Shown: positions 50,060-60,819 of the stretch, piece by piece
Numbering within the stretch: position 1 is the first letter of the stretch
How the letters are laid out: each line of letters begins with the position of its first letter
NCBI RefSeq assembly: GCF_025532145.1
Contig: NZ_ARXS01000009.1
Location: 91,398 to 155,397, forward strand
DNA: 64,000 bases
Reading direction: 5' to 3'
Source of the DNA: Alloalcanivorax balearicus MACL04
GTDB lineage: Bacteria > Pseudomonadota > Gammaproteobacteria > Pseudomonadales > Alcanivoracaceae
The notes under the pieces: generated by a model
The model's database searches: none
What the model was told of the DNA's origin: nothing
What the model saw: the letters and a program-made list of their open reading frames with translations, nothing else
Made by a program: the position numbers and the translations under genes

Positions 50060-52405
50060 ATGGAATCCAAACGCAAGAGGCGAGGCGTGACAAAGGCAGC
50101 CGCCGGTAACACTCAATCCGGTTTTTCCCGCCATCTCAAACGGGGTTTGGTGGAAGGCATGGTCATCGCCCTGATCGCCCTGTCGCTGTATCTGCTTCTG
50201 GCATTGATCAGCTACGACAGCCGCGACCCGGGATGGTCCTATGTGGGGCACGTGGACAGCGTGCGTAATGCCGGCGGCCGCGCCGGCGCTTTCTGTGCCG
50301 ATCTGTTGCTGGGACTGTTCGGGCTGATGGCCTATCTGTTCCCGGTGTTGGTGGGGTTCTGGGCGTTCAAGGTATTGCGCGAGCGCCACGCCGGTCTGCC
50401 GGGCAGTTGGCCCATGTTCAGTCTGCGCCTGGTGGGGTTCGTGTTGACCATGATCGGTGGCACGGCCCTGGCCTACATGCACTTCGCCACTGGCGGCCTG
50501 CCGGAGGACGCTGGTGGGATACTCGGCCAGGTGGTCGGTGGCAGTGCCCTGGATGCCTTCAACGCCCTGGGCGGCACCCTGGTGATGGTGGCGCTGTTTC
50601 TGATTGGCATCACCGTGTTCACCGATCTGTCCTGGATCGCCCTGACGGAGCGCCTGGGTGAACTGGTGGTGACTATTGGCCAGAAGGTGCCGGCCTGGTT
50701 CGAGCAACGCCGCGAGCAGCGCGAGGAGCGCAAGGCGGCCCAGGCCGCCCGTGAGCAGCGCGCCCGGGTGATCACCGAGGCCAACAAGAAAAAGGAAAAC
50801 CGCACGCCGCCGAAGATCGCCCAGCCCGCCAAACCGGTGGAAAAAAGCGTACGGGTACAAAAGGAGAAACAGCAAAAGCTGTTTACCGCCGCGGTCTCCG
50901 GCGACCTGCCGCAGGTGTCCTTGCTGGATCAGGTGGATGAGGACGGCAAGGGCGGTTACTCCGAGGAAGCGCTGGACGCCATGTCGCGTCTGCTGGAAAT
51001 CAAACTCAAGGATTTCAACGTCGACGCCGAAGTGGTGGCGGTGCAGCCCGGACCGGTGATTACCCGCTTCGAGATCCAGCCGGCGCCTGGCATCAAGGTG
51101 TCCAAGATCACCAACCTGGCCAAGGATCTGGCCCGTTCCCTGGCGGTGATCAGCGTGCGGGTGGTGGAGGTGATCCCCGGCAAGACCACGGTGGGTATCG
51201 AGATTCCCAACGAGCAGCGGGAGATGATTCGTTTCACCGAAGTGGTGGGCTCGAAGATGTTCGACGATGCCAGTTCGCCACTGACCATGGCCCTGGGCAA
51301 GGACATTTCCGGTAACCCGGTGATGGCCGATCTGGCCAAGATGCCGCACTTGCTGGTGGCGGGTACCACCGGTTCCGGTAAGTCGGTGGGCGTGAACGCC
51401 ATGTTGCTGTCCATGCTGTTCAAATCCAACCCGGACGATGTGCGCCTGATCCTGATCGATCCGAAGATGCTGGAACTGGCGGTCTATGACGGCATTCCCC
51501 ATCTGCTCACGCCGGTGGTCACCGACATGAAGGAAGCCGCCGGCGCATTGCGCTGGGGGGTCGGGGAAATGGAGCGCCGCTACCGCCTGATGGCAGCCAT
51601 GGGCGTGCGTAATATCTCCGGCTATAACCGCAAGGTGGAGGAGGCCAGGAAATCCGGCGCGCCACTCAAGGATCCATTGTGGAAGCCCAATGACCCGATG
51701 GATCTGGAGGAGGAGCCGCCGCTGGCGGAGAAGTTGCCGTACATCGTTATCGTCATCGATGAATTCGCCGATATGATGATGATCGTCGGTAAGAAGGTGG
51801 AAGAACTGATTGCCCGTATCGCGCAGAAGGCGCGGGCCGCGGGCATCCACCTGATCCTGGCCACGCAGCGCCCGTCGGTGGATGTGATCACCGGTCTGAT
51901 CAAGGCCAACGTGCCGTCACGCATCGGTTTCCAGGTATCGTCGAAAATCGATTCCCGCACCGTGCTGGACCAGGGCGGGGCGGAACAGTTGCTCGGTCAT
52001 GGTGACATGCTCTATTTGCCCGGCGGCAAAAGCGTTCCGGAACGGGTGCACGGCGCCTTTGTCTCGGATGAGGAAGTGCACCGGGTCTGTGATGACTGGC
52101 GCAAGCGGGGCGAACCCAACTATCTGGAAGAAATTCTTGACGGTGGTTCGGATCTGAACGCGCCCATGCCCGGCATGGAAATCGCCGGTGGCGGCGATGA
52201 AGAGAGTGATCCGCTCTATGACGAGGCGGTGGCCTATGTGACGCAGTCACGGCGAGCTTCCATTTCCTCGGTGCAGCGGAAACTGAAGATCGGCTACAAC
52301 CGCGCCGCCAACCTGGTGGAAGCCATGGAAATGGCCGGCGTGGTCTCCGAGGCCGGACACAATGGACAACGAGAGGTGCTGGCGCCACCACCGCCGGACG
52401 CCTGA
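50060..52405 (+). CDS. ftsK: DNA translocase FtsK
   Basis: FtsK is a septal membrane protein that pumps chromosomal DNA and activates XerCD recombination at dif. The 781-residue protein is of the Pseudomonas type, much shorter than the E. coli one because the linker is short. It has about four or five membrane helices (residues 25-190), a charged linker (about 205-280, [19 protein letters not shown]), and the RecA-like motor with Walker [15 protein letters not shown] near residue 435, Walker [15 protein letters not shown], and [20 protein letters not shown]. The C-terminal gamma winged-helix is [20 protein letters not shown]. The ATG 50060 ribosome-binding site is weak. It leads lolA-rarA-crcB. 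Confidence 0.97.
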   Translation: MESKRKRRGVTKAAAGNTQSGFSRHLKRGLVEGMVIALIALSLYLLLALISYDSRDPGWSYVGHVDSVRNAGGRAGAFCADLLLGLFGLMAYLFPVLVGFWAFKVLRERHAGLPGSWPMFSLRLVGFVLTMIGGTALAYMHFATGGLPEDAGGILGQVVGGSALDAFNALGGTLVMVALFLIGITVFTDLSWIALTERLGELVVTIGQKVPAWFEQRREQREERKAAQAAREQRARVITEANKKKENRTPPKIAQPAKPVEKSVRVQKEKQQKLFTAAVSGDLPQVSLLDQVDEDGKGGYSEEALDAMSRLLEIKLKDFNVDAEVVAVQPGPVITRFEIQPAPGIKVSKITNLAKDLARSLAVISVRVVEVIPGKTTVGIEIPNEQREMIRFTEVVGSKMFDDASSPLTMALGKDISGNPVMADLAKMPHLLVAGTTGSGKSVGVNAMLLSMLFKSNPDDVRLILIDPKMLELAVYDGIPHLLTPVVTDMKEAAGALRWGVGEMERRYRLMAAMGVRNISGYNRKVEEARKSGAPLKDPLWKPNDPMDLEEEPPLAEKLPYIVIVIDEFADMMMIVGKKVEELIARIAQKARAAGIHLILATQRPSVDVITGLIKANVPSRIGFQVSSKIDSRTVLDQGGAEQLLGHGDMLYLPGGKSVPERVHGAFVSDEEVHRVCDDWRKRGEPNYLEEILDGGSDLNAPMPGMEIAGGGDEESDPLYDEAVAYVTQSRRASISSVQRKLKIGYNRAANLVEAMEMAGVVSEAGHNGQREVLAPPPPDA

Positions 52406-52417
52406 GGATAAAGAGCA

Positions 52418-53029
52418 ATGGCAAAATGGCTTGTATTGGCACTATTGATGCCGTCCCTGGCCTGGGCTTCCGCCACCGAAACCCTGCTCGCCAAACTTGG
52501 TGGACTGCGCAGCATGAGCGGCCACTTCGAACAGTCCATGGTGAACTCCGACGGTGACCGCCAGCAGAGCGCCAGCGGTACCATGGACGTGGCCCGGGGC
52601 AACCGGTTTTACTGGAAGACCGAGGCGCCGTTCGAACAACTGGCGGTTTCCGATGGCAAGACCGTATGGGTGTACGATGTGGATCTGGAGCAGGTGGTGG
52701 TCCGCCCGCTGACACCGGACCTGGGCAACACGCCGGCGTTGCTGTTCGGCGGCGATCCGCAGCGGGTAGGGCAGGCGTTCGAGATTTCCGAACTGGAAAG
52801 CGACGGCGCCAACATCACCTATCGGCTTAAGCCCAAGGGCGCCGATCCGCTGTTCGATACCCTGGATGTCACCTTCCATGGCGACACGCCGCATTCCATG
52901 CGTTTGCGCGATGCGCTCGGCCAGCAGACCCTGATCCGTTTTCAGGATCTGACCCTGAACCGGTCGTTGCCGGCGGCGCGGTTTTCCTTCACCCCGCCGG
53001 AAGGCACCGACGTTATCCGTCAGGAGTGA
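52418..53029 (+). CDS. lolA: Outer-membrane lipoprotein carrier protein LolA
   Basis: LolA carries lipoproteins from LolCDE across the periplasm to LolB. The 203-residue precursor has a signal peptide (MAKWLVLALLMPSLAWA) and the LolA pattern: LLAKLGGLRSMSGHFEQSM, the FYWKTEAPFEQLAVSDGKTVW strand pair and the C-terminal VTFHGDTPHSMRLRDALGQQ. The ATG follows the ftsK stop by 12 bases with AAAGAG upstream. It is encoded between ftsK and rarA, the usual place in gammaproteobacteria. Confidence 0.96.
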   Translation: MAKWLVLALLMPSLAWASATETLLAKLGGLRSMSGHFEQSMVNSDGDRQQSASGTMDVARGNRFYWKTEAPFEQLAVSDGKTVWVYDVDLEQVVVRPLTPDLGNTPALLFGGDPQRVGQAFEISELESDGANITYRLKPKGADPLFDTLDVTFHGDTPHSMRLRDALGQQTLIRFQDLTLNRSLPAARFSFTPPEGTDVIRQE

Positions 53030-53057
53030 ATCATGAGCGGGGGTGGTGGCGCGCACC

Positions 53058-54389
53058 ATGAATGATCTGTTCGCCGATCAGACCCGTGGCGATGCTCAGC
53101 CGCTGGCCGCGCGGCTGCGGCCATTGTCGCTGGACGATTATGTCGGGCAGTCCCATCTGATTGCCCCCGGCAAGCCCCTGCGTCAGGTGGTGGAGCGCGG
53201 GCAATTGCACTCCATGATCCTGTGGGGCCCGCCGGGTACCGGAAAAACCACTCTGGCACTGATTCTCGCCGGTGCCGTGGACGCGGAATTCATCACTTTA
53301 TCGGCGGTATTGTCCGGCGTGAAGGACATCCGCGCGGCGGTGGAACAGGCCAAGGCGCGGTTGGGGCAGGGGCGTCGCACGGTGCTGTTCGTGGATGAGG
53401 TGCATCGCTTCAACAAGGCGCAACAGGACGCCTTTCTGCCTCACGTGGAAGACGGCACGGTGATCTTCATCGGTGCCACCACCGAAAACCCTTCTTTTGA
53501 GCTCAACAACGCCTTGCTGTCCCGGGCCCGGGTTTATCGCCTGCGCAGCCTGGAGCGGCAGGACCTGTCCGGGCTGCTGGACCGGGCCCTGCGTCAACCG
53601 GATCTCAGTGCCATGGTTCTGGAGGCCGACGCCCGCGATTTGCTGCTGGACTATGCCGACGGCGACGCGCGACGGCTGCTCAATATGCTGGAAGTGGCCA
53701 TGGACCTGGCGGACGGTGATCAGCCTCGCGTCGACCGGCCGTTGATGCAGGAAGTGTTGCGTGACGCGGTGCGCCGTTTCGACAAGGGTGGGGATCTGTT
53801 CTATGACCAGATCAGTGCCTTGCACAAGTCTGTGCGCGGGTCTGATCCGGATGCGGCCCTGTACTGGTTCGCGCGCATGCTCGACGGCGGCTGCGATCCG
53901 CTCTACGTGGCGCGGCGGGTAGTGCGCATGGCCAGCGAGGACATCGGCAACGCCGACCCGAGGGCCCTGACACTCGCCTTGAACGCCTGGGAGGTGCAAG
54001 AGCGGCTTGGCAGTCCGGAGGGCGAACTGACCATCGCCCAGGCCATCGTTTTTCTGGCCGTGGCACCGAAAAGCAATGCGGTCTATGACGCCTATAATAC
54101 GGCCCGGCGATTTGTCGCGGAGCACCCCAGTAATGAGGTGCCGCTGCATCTGCGCAACGCGCCCACCAAATTGATGAAGGCGGAAGGTTACGGCGCGGAG
54201 TATCACTACGCCCACGATTACCCCGATGCCTTCGTGGACGGCGAGAATTACTTTCCGCCGACGCTGCGCGACACCCGCTTTTACGAACCGGTGGAGCGCG
54301 GTCTGGAAATTCGCATCGCCGAGAAGCTGCGCCAGTTACGGCGCCGCAACCGCGACAGCCAGTGGCAACGTTACGGGGACGAGCAATGA
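53058..54389 (+). CDS. rarA: Replication-associated recombination protein A (RarA/MgsA)
   Basis: RarA is an AAA+ ATPase related to clamp loaders and acts at stalled replication forks. The 443-residue product has QPLAARLRPLSLDDYVGQSH near the N-terminus, Walker A WGPPGTGKTTLAL near residue 57, Walker B VLFVDEVHRFNKAQQDAFLP, sensor 1 TTENPSF and the C-terminal tetramerisation domain (YFPPTLRDTRFYEP). ATG 53058 is the conserved start; a GTG at 53043 is also in frame. The last four bases overlap crcB. Confidence 0.95.
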   Translation: MNDLFADQTRGDAQPLAARLRPLSLDDYVGQSHLIAPGKPLRQVVERGQLHSMILWGPPGTGKTTLALILAGAVDAEFITLSAVLSGVKDIRAAVEQAKARLGQGRRTVLFVDEVHRFNKAQQDAFLPHVEDGTVIFIGATTENPSFELNNALLSRARVYRLRSLERQDLSGLLDRALRQPDLSAMVLEADARDLLLDYADGDARRLLNMLEVAMDLADGDQPRVDRPLMQEVLRDAVRRFDKGGDLFYDQISALHKSVRGSDPDAALYWFARMLDGGCDPLYVARRVVRMASEDIGNADPRALTLALNAWEVQERLGSPEGELTIAQAIVFLAVAPKSNAVYDAYNTARRFVAEHPSNEVPLHLRNAPTKLMKAEGYGAEYHYAHDYPDAFVDGENYFPPTLRDTRFYEPVERGLEIRIAEKLRQLRRRNRDSQWQRYGDEQ

Positions 54390-54781
54390 ATGCACACGGT
54401 ATTTTCCCCTGGCTGGCGGTGGCACTGGGAGGCTCGATGGGGGCCTGTTTGCGCTATGCTACCGCGCTTTGGGTGGGGGTACCGGCGATGCCGGCATGGC
54501 CCTGGGCCACCTTCGCGGTGAACCTGGCTGGCAGCTTCCTGTTTGGTTTTCTGGCGGTGATGCTGGCGAGCCTGACCACCAGCGAACTGTGGCGGCTGGC
54601 ATTGATGACTGGCATGCTTGGCGCCCTGACCACCTTCTCGACTTTTTCCTTCGAGCTGGTCCGCCTGTTGGAGAGCCGCAGCCTGGGGCTGGCCCTGGGA
54701 TACGCCGCCGTTTCGGTGGTGGCCTGCGTCTCGCTGGCCGGTCTGGGCCTGGCGGTGGGGCGTGTGTTGTTTGAATCTTGA
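54386..54781 (+). CDS. crcB: Fluoride channel CrcB (Fluc)
   Basis: CrcB is a small dimeric fluoride channel that protects the cytoplasm. The 131-residue protein has four helices with the family sites GGSMGACLRYATA, the asparagine in WATFAVNLAGSFLFGFL and the TGMLGALTTFSTFSFE signature that binds the central sodium. The start at 54386 overlaps the rarA stop (ATGA). No fluoride riboswitch is seen, which is expected since the gene lacks its own leader. Confidence 0.95.
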   Translation: MNAHGIFPWLAVALGGSMGACLRYATALWVGVPAMPAWPWATFAVNLAGSFLFGFLAVMLASLTTSELWRLALMTGMLGALTTFSTFSFELVRLLESRSLGLALGYAAVSVVACVSLAGLGLAVGRVLFES

Positions 54782-54809
54782 TATTTGTTTGAATCCTGAC
54801 ATCTTATGA

Positions 54810-56120
<1,311 letters not shown>

Positions 56121-56152
56121 GGCGCTCCACAACACAAGGGCGCCAGCTGACG

Positions 56153-57565
56153 ATGGATTTTCTTCCCCTTGGTCTGAAACTGACCGGACAAACGGTGGTG
56201 ATCGTGGGCGGTGGTGACACCGCTCTGCGCAAGGCCGGTCTTTTGCACCGATCCGGTGCGGTGATGCGTTTGATTGCGCCGCAATGGCGCACCGATTTGT
56301 GCGCTTTGGTGGAGCAGGGCGGCGGCGACTGCCGGCAGCGGGTCTATCAAGAGGGCGATCTTGATCAGGCACGGCTGGTGGTGGCGTGTACCGATGATGA
56401 TGCCCTGAACCAGCGTATCGCCGGGCAATGCCATGCCCGTGGTCTGCCGGTCAACGTGGTCGGGCGGCCCGAACTCAGCAGCTTCGTTTTCCCGGCTCTG
56501 GTGGATCGTGATCCGCTGTTCGTGGCGGTCACCTCATCCGGTGCGTCGCCGGTGCTGGTGCGGCGTCTGCGCGATCAACTGGAAGCCTGGCTGCCGGCGC
56601 GCTGGGGCCGGCTGGCCACTTTCCTGGGCCGTCTGCGGGAGAGCGTCGCGGCGCGTCTGCCAGGGCGCCGCCAGCGGGAAGCGTTCTGGGAGGCGCAGCT
56701 GGATGGCCCGCTGATGGAGCAGGTGCTTTCCGGTCATGAAAGCGAGGCGGAACAAGCCCTGGAACGTGCCCTGGCCAATATCGACGGCAATCAGCCGGCG
56801 GCGCGGGGAGAGGTTTATCTGGTCGGTGCCGGCCCTGGCGATCCGGATTTGCTGACCTTCCGGGGGCATCATCTGCTGACCAAGGCGGATGTGGTGCTGT
56901 ACGACCGTTTGGTGGCCCCGGAGATCGTTGCTCTTGCCCGCGCCGACGCGGAGAAAGTGTACGTCGGTAAAGCCCGTGATCAGCACGCATTACCCCAGGG
57001 AGAGATCAACGATCTGCTGGTGCACTACGCCAGCCAGGGGAAAAGGGTGTGCCGTTTGAAGGGCGGGGATCCGTTCATCTTCGGGCGCGGCGGTGAAGAA
57101 CTGGAAAAAGTAGTGGCCGCCGGTATCGACTTCCAGGTGGTGCCCGGCGTGACCGCCGCCGCCGGCTGCGCCGCCTATGCCGGCATCCCGCTGACCCATC
57201 GCGATCACGCCCAGTCAGTGCGCTTCGTCACCGGCCATCGCCGCGACGGCAGTGTCGACCTGGACTGGCCCAATCTGATGGCGGAGCAGGAAACCCTGGT
57301 GTTTTACATGGGACTGGTGGGGCTGAAGGAAATCTGTGCCCAACTGATGGCCCACGGTCGCTCGCCGGAAACTCCCATCGCCCTGGTATCCCGGGGCACC
57401 ACCGACGCTCAGGAAGTGATTACCGGTCAGTTGGATTCTCTGCCGGCGGCCATCGAGGGACGCACCGTGCATGCGCCGACCCTGATCATCGTCGGCAGTG
57501 TGGTCAGCCTGCATCCGCGTTATCGCTGGTTCGGAGAGGCCGGCCGCTCGACGCCGGACGCCTGA
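56153..57565 (+). CDS. cysG: Siroheme synthase CysG (trifunctional)
   Basis: Makes siroheme for sulfite and nitrite reductases in three steps: methylation of uroporphyrinogen III, dehydrogenation and iron insertion. The 470-residue protein has the N-terminal CysG^B part with the NAD-binding [21 protein letters not shown], followed by a dimerisation helix region, and the C-terminal SUMT part: [48 protein letters not shown], and [20 protein letters not shown]. The GGGDTALRK loop differs from the commoner GGGxVAxRK. It follows serS by 32 bases. Confidence 0.96.
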   Translation: MDFLPLGLKLTGQTVVIVGGGDTALRKAGLLHRSGAVMRLIAPQWRTDLCALVEQGGGDCRQRVYQEGDLDQARLVVACTDDDALNQRIAGQCHARGLPVNVVGRPELSSFVFPALVDRDPLFVAVTSSGASPVLVRRLRDQLEAWLPARWGRLATFLGRLRESVAARLPGRRQREAFWEAQLDGPLMEQVLSGHESEAEQALERALANIDGNQPAARGEVYLVGAGPGDPDLLTFRGHHLLTKADVVLYDRLVAPEIVALARADAEKVYVGKARDQHALPQGEINDLLVHYASQGKRVCRLKGGDPFIFGRGGEELEKVVAAGIDFQVVPGVTAAAGCAAYAGIPLTHRDHAQSVRFVTGHRRDGSVDLDWPNLMAEQETLVFYMGLVGLKEICAQLMAHGRSPETPIALVSRGTTDAQEVITGQLDSLPAAIEGRTVHAPTLIIVGSVVSLHPRYRWFGEAGRSTPDA

Positions 57566-57646
57566 CGCTAAACAAATCGGGGTCCGCGAATCATGAATTG
57601 TCCATTGCCAACCGGCCTTGGAAACATGGATTCGGAGATGGCCACG

Positions 57647-57773
57647 AAGCCGCTGTGGGAGCTTGCCTGCAAGCGAATCGTGCTTTCGGCACCCAACGAT
57701 TCGCTTGCAGGCAAGCTCCTACAGCGGCGTCTTAGTCAAGTCTGTGGGAAGCTTCCTTGGCAGCGAATTGGCG
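57647..57773. repeat. REP-like repeat cluster, copy 6 (inverted pair plus extra half)
   Basis: Arms 57647-57678 and 57699-57728 pair with one or two changes and have the core CTGTGGGAGCTTGCCTGC. Between them is a small TGC-TTTC-GCA hairpin. A third half element with the TCTGTGGGAAGC / TTGGCAGCGAAT subtype lies at 57741-57773. So two subtypes of one family meet here, between cysG and the trpD2-like gene, which are convergent. Confidence 0.9.
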
Positions 57774-57827
57774 TGCCGACGTGCCATTCCATAACTGTGG
57801 GACACCAGCGGTCCACGGACCGCGATT

Positions 57828-58814
57828 CTATAGCGCGTCCCGGTCCCGAGCGGTCCACAGCGCCTGGGCGGCTTTGGTCCCTTCCTCCAGATCCTTCACT
57901 TTACCCAGCCCCCACAGGGTCGTCGCCACTGTTTGCCGGACCGCCGCTTCGCCGTAGGCGTCGGTTTCCTCCGCGCGCCACACTGCCCGTAGATGGTCGG
58001 TGGAGACGGTGCCCGGCGGCGTTTGCCGGGGCATGGCGGCGTCGAGCATGGTCTCCACCGGCTCTCCGGCACGCAGACCGCCGATACTGGTGCGGGCGTC
58101 CGGGCGGATTTCCACTTCTCCCCCTTCACCTTTGAACAGCAGCAGATTGCGGTCGCCGCAGAGACGGGACGCTTCAAGATGCAAGTTCAGATAGGCGGGG
58201 TGAAACACACTTTGCAGGCTCAGCGCGGCCTGGGCCGGATTGAGATTGCGCGACAGCGTGTTGATCGGCGAGCGCAGTCCCAACTGAAAGCGCAGCATCA
58301 GCAGCGTGCTCAGCGGTGGACAGAACTGCTCGACCCCCAGATAAGTAAAGCCTTCATCATGCAATTGCTCGCCGGCTTCCGTCACCGTGCGTGGCAGCTT
58401 GAAGCCGAGTTTGCGCAGGCTCTCATCGGTATAATGCCGCTCCGGCGTATGGGCGGGCCCGCCGTGCATGAATACCCGCACACCATTGCGCGCCAGCAAC
58501 CGGGCCGCCAACAAGTACCAGGGGTGATGCTTTTTCTTGCCGGCGTAGCTTGGCCAGTCGACATCGGCTTTCGGCAAGCCGATCAAATAGTGGCTGCATA
58601 CCGGACGGCAGGCATCGAGAAAGCCGGCCAGTTCCTCCGGGGTTTCCTCCTTGACCCGCAGCAGCATGAGAAAGGCGCCAATCTGCGCCTGGGTCACCTC
58701 CCCCTGAAGAATATGCCCCATGGCCTCGGCGGCTTCTTGCCGGGTCAGGCCGCGGCGGGCGCGCTTACCGCGTCCCAGGGTTCGGACGAAAGGGGCGAAG
58801 GCATGCTCGCTCAT
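57828..58814 (-). CDS. TrpD2/YbiB-type glycosyltransferase-family protein
   Basis: A 328-residue member of the anthranilate phosphoribosyltransferase superfamily of the YbiB/TrpD2 type. E. coli YbiB binds DNA and has no known enzyme activity. Seen here are RRGLTRQEAAEAMGHILQGE, the ARNGVRVFMHGG strand (instead of the KHGN of true TrpD), GVEQFCPPLSTLLMLRFQLG, and the conserved NTLSRNLNP segment with LLLFKGEGGEVEI at the end. It is transcribed with tusBCD-yccA; in Pseudomonas aeruginosa, from memory, a gene of this kind stands after tusE. In this window tusE is missing and only 32 bases separate it from tusB. Confidence 0.82.
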   Translation of the reverse strand: MSEHAFAPFVRTLGRGKRARRGLTRQEAAEAMGHILQGEVTQAQIGAFLMLLRVKEETPEELAGFLDACRPVCSHYLIGLPKADVDWPSYAGKKKHHPWYLLAARLLARNGVRVFMHGGPAHTPERHYTDESLRKLGFKLPRTVTEAGEQLHDEGFTYLGVEQFCPPLSTLLMLRFQLGLRSPINTLSRNLNPAQAALSLQSVFHPAYLNLHLEASRLCGDRNLLLFKGEGGEVEIRPDARTSIGGLRAGEPVETMLDAAMPRQTPPGTVSTDHLRAVWRAEETDAYGEAAVRQTVATTLWGLGKVKDLEEGTKAAQALWTARDRDAL

Positions 58815-58846
58815 GGATGGACTCGCGTGAGATCAAACAGGGTAGA

Positions 58847-59107
58847 TCAAGAATACCAGCTTGTGGCCGGGCCGTATTCCGCTGTCAGAGCCACCAGCCG
58901 GTCGTAGTCGATGCATTCCAGGTCGGCGCGCCGCGCCGGCGGCAACGGCGGCTGGCCGAGCAGGTAGCCCGGACCTTGCAGCGGAAACTCCGCCGCCACC
59001 AGATGGCCGTGGTCGACGAACACGCACAGATCGCCGGGTTGATACAGGGCCAGGCAGGTCCGCGCCTGCTCGCTGTCCAGATCGTCGAAAGCAATGAGAT
59101 GCAGCAT
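58847..59107 (-). CDS. tusB: Sulfurtransferase complex subunit TusB
   Basis: TusB is the DsrH-type subunit of the TusBCD complex, which relays sulfur to MnmA for 2-thiouridine in tRNA. The 86-residue protein resembles TusB/DsrH: MLHLIAFDDLDSEQARTCLA, PGDLCVFVDHGHLVAAEF and the end YDRLVALTAEYGPATSWYS. ATG 59107 is preferred over a TTG two codons upstream; it starts two bases after the tusC stop. The order after yccA is tusD, tusC, tusB. Confidence 0.88.
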   Translation of the reverse strand: MLHLIAFDDLDSEQARTCLALYQPGDLCVFVDHGHLVAAEFPLQGPGYLLGQPPLPPARRADLECIDYDRLVALTAEYGPATSWYS

Positions 59108-59109
59108 GG

Positions 59110-59424
59110 TCAAAACACCAGGGTCTGATCCGAAGCGGCTTGCAGATGATGTAAGTCGCCGGCACCCAGTGGTTCAACGCCATCCAGGGGATGGTCGGCC
59201 AGGGCTTCGGCGGAGGCCACACAGCGCACCGCGAAGGCCTGCAATTGCTCCAGCTGTGTTTGCGGTGCCGCGAGACGGTCGAGCGCCCGCAATACTCCGT
59301 CGGTGAACCACACCGTGCATTGCAGGCCGAAGGCAGCGCCGGTGAGGATCATTTCCTGGGTCTCGCGCCAATCCGGGGAGTGCCGGGGGCCACGATGCAG
59401 TATGTACAGAATGGAATCAGCCAA
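59110..59424 (-). CDS. tusC: Sulfurtransferase complex subunit TusC
   Basis: DsrF-type subunit of TusBCD. The 104-residue product has the DsrE/DsrF fold: SILYILHRGPRHSPDWRETQ, the AAFGLQCTVWFTDGVLRALD stretch and CVASAEALADHPLDGVEPLG. The start is a TTG at 59424 because it overlaps the tusD end by eight bases and no ATG occurs before the first conserved strand. A frame runs further upstream through tusD, but that is another frame's coding region and is not used. Confidence 0.85.
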   Translation of the reverse strand: MADSILYILHRGPRHSPDWRETQEMILTGAAFGLQCTVWFTDGVLRALDRLAAPQTQLEQLQAFAVRCVASAEALADHPLDGVEPLGAGDLHHLQAASDQTLVF

Positions 59425-59803
59425 AGTGCAATACCCGGTCGCTGTGGCGGGCTGCGTCCACCCACTCGCCGAGCCCCACCAGTTGGAAGCCCTCGGCCAG
59501 GTTGTCGCCGTCGAGTCCTGCGCGTTGACCTTCCGTATCGTCGGTAACGCCTCTTCGCAGTGCGGCTCCGACACAGACCCGGGCGGGCAGGGCGCTGTCC
59601 TTGACCAGGGACTGCCAGCGGCTGGCCACGGCTTCGCCGTCACGTCCCGGATGGATCAGCCGGTTGGCCAGGTGGACGCCGTTGCCGTAGAAGAAGACTC
59701 GAAACAGGGAGTAGGGGGAACGCAGCACCGCTTCGGTGGTGTGGAGAGCGGTGACCGCCGCGGCCGTTTCCGGCCCGGCGGTCACCAGGATACTGAATTG
59801 CAT
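59417..59803 (-). CDS. tusD: Sulfurtransferase complex subunit TusD
   Basis: DsrE-type subunit with the sulfur-carrying cysteine. The 128-residue product matches E. coli TusD from FSILVTAGPETAAAV to the terminal RVLHFG. The active-site cysteine is in ALPARVCVGAALRRGVTDD, and GLDGDNLAEGFQLVGLGEW is also conserved. The start ATG overlaps the yccA stop by one base (TGATG), so translation is coupled. The open frame runs 450 bases further upstream inside yccA and is not part of the gene. Confidence 0.92.
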   Translation of the reverse strand: MQFSILVTAGPETAAAVTALHTTEAVLRSPYSLFRVFFYGNGVHLANRLIHPGRDGEAVASRWQSLVKDSALPARVCVGAALRRGVTDDTEGQRAGLDGDNLAEGFQLVGLGEWVDAARHSDRVLHFG

Positions 59804-60489
59804 CAATCGTTGCCGGTGAGGGCGGTCAACAGGTGCAGCAGGGACAGGAACAGATTGTAGATGGATACGAACAGAGTCACGGTGGCCATGATGTAGTTGG
59901 TCTCGCCGCCGTGAATGATGGCGCTGGTCTGCCACATGATCAACAGGGAAGAGAGCAGCACGAACGCCGCGGACACCGCCAGCGCCAGAGCCGGGATGTT
60001 GAAGAAGAACGCCGCCAGACTGGCGACGAACGCCACCAGAATACCCACCATGATGAAGTTGGTGAGGAAGCTGAAGTCCTTGCGGGTCACCAGCGCGATG
60101 GCGGACATGGCCACGAAAATGGTGGCGGTGCCGCCCAGAGCCAGACTGACGATTTCCATGCCGCCAGGGATCTGGGCGTACATGTTGATGATCGGGCCAG
60201 TGGTGAAGCCCAACCAACCGGTCAGGCCGAACACGGCCAGAATGCCCCAAGCGCTGTTACGCAGCTTGCTGGTGGCGAACAGCAGACCAAAATAAACGAC
60301 GATGGTCAGGATGGGGCTCATATAGCCCATGCCCGTGGACATGGCGAACACGGAAGCGCCGGTGGCCACGATCAGGCTCAGGCCCAGCAGCATATAGGTG
60401 TTTTTCAGCACCTGGGCGGCACGTTCGCCAGTGACTACCGCTCCACCACTGGCGTGCGGGGCGACATAGGGATTCGGTTGGTTGCGCAT
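59803..60489 (-). CDS. Bax inhibitor-1/YccA family membrane protein
   Basis: A 228-residue inner-membrane protein with about seven transmembrane helices, BI-1/TMBIM family. In E. coli YccA interacts with FtsH and moderates its degradation of membrane proteins. Seen here are ERAAQVLKNTYMLLGLSLIV, the GLTGWLGFTTGPIINMY segment, SLALGGTATIFVAMSAIALV, and the conserved last part NYIMATVTLFVSIYNLFLSL. ATG 60489 gives the family start. It heads a minus-strand operon yccA-tusD-tusC-tusB-trpD2 and lies opposite the tRNA-Ser gene, 151 bases away. Confidence 0.9.
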   Translation of the reverse strand: MRNQPNPYVAPHASGGAVVTGERAAQVLKNTYMLLGLSLIVATGASVFAMSTGMGYMSPILTIVVYFGLLFATSKLRNSAWGILAVFGLTGWLGFTTGPIINMYAQIPGGMEIVSLALGGTATIFVAMSAIALVTRKDFSFLTNFIMVGILVAFVASLAAFFFNIPALALAVSAAFVLLSSLLIMWQTSAIIHGGETNYIMATVTLFVSIYNLFLSLLHLLTALTGND

Positions 60490-60601
60490 GATCAATCGCT
60501 CACAAAACAAAGTGTATCAACGATAATAGGGACGTCCGCGCCAAAATCAAGATTTTCCCAACGAATCACGGGGTTACAGCAATTTTCTTGATCTTTCCCC
60601 G

Positions 60602-60629
60602 TTGACTGCCAATTCGTCTCAGGTATGAT
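60602..60629 (+). promoter_or_regulatory. Sigma-70 promoter of tRNA-Ser
   Basis: TTGACT (60602-60607) and TATGAT (60624-60629) are separated by 16 bases and are near the consensus. The tRNA begins 12 bases after the -10 box, and the region between is GC-rich (GGCGCCC), as expected of a stringently controlled stable-RNA promoter. Confidence 0.8.
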
Positions 60630-60640
60630 TGGCGCCCATT

Positions 60641-60728
60641 GGAGAGGTGGCTGAGTGGCCGAAAGCAGCGGTCTTGAAAACCGCCGACGGGAGACCGTCC
60701 GTGGGTTCGAATCCCACCCTCTCCGCCA
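60641..60728 (+). tRNA. tRNA-Ser (anticodon UGA), CCA encoded
   Basis: The 88-base sequence folds as a type II tRNA with a long variable arm. The acceptor arm is GGAGAGG (60641-60647) with CCTCTCC (60718-60724) and then GCCA. The D-arm is GGCTGAGTGGCC and the anticodon stem is GCGGT with ACCGC, flanking the loop CTTGAAA with anticodon TGA. The T-arm contains GGGTTCGAATCCC. The CCA end is in the DNA. A promoter and a rho-independent terminator flank it, so it is transcribed alone. It reads UCN serine codons and is the substrate of SerS in this window. Confidence 0.98.
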
Positions 60729-60740
60729 TACCTCTATAAG

Positions 60741-60764
60741 CGCCCCGCACTGCGGGGCGTTTTT
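60741..60764 (+). terminator. Intrinsic terminator after tRNA-Ser
   Basis: CGCCCCG and CGGGGCG form a 7-base stem with a CACTG loop, followed by TTTTT, 12 bases after the tRNA CCA end. A clean rho-independent terminator. Confidence 0.92.
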
Positions 60765-60819
60765 GTATGGCCCTCCTGCGTTCTCCTACCCAGACGATTA
60801 TTCAAGATGCTCCCTTGGC

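Noticed and set aside
54386..54781. Fluoride riboswitch before crcB
   Set aside because: crcB overlaps rarA by four bases and has no leader; no riboswitch-like fold is visible.
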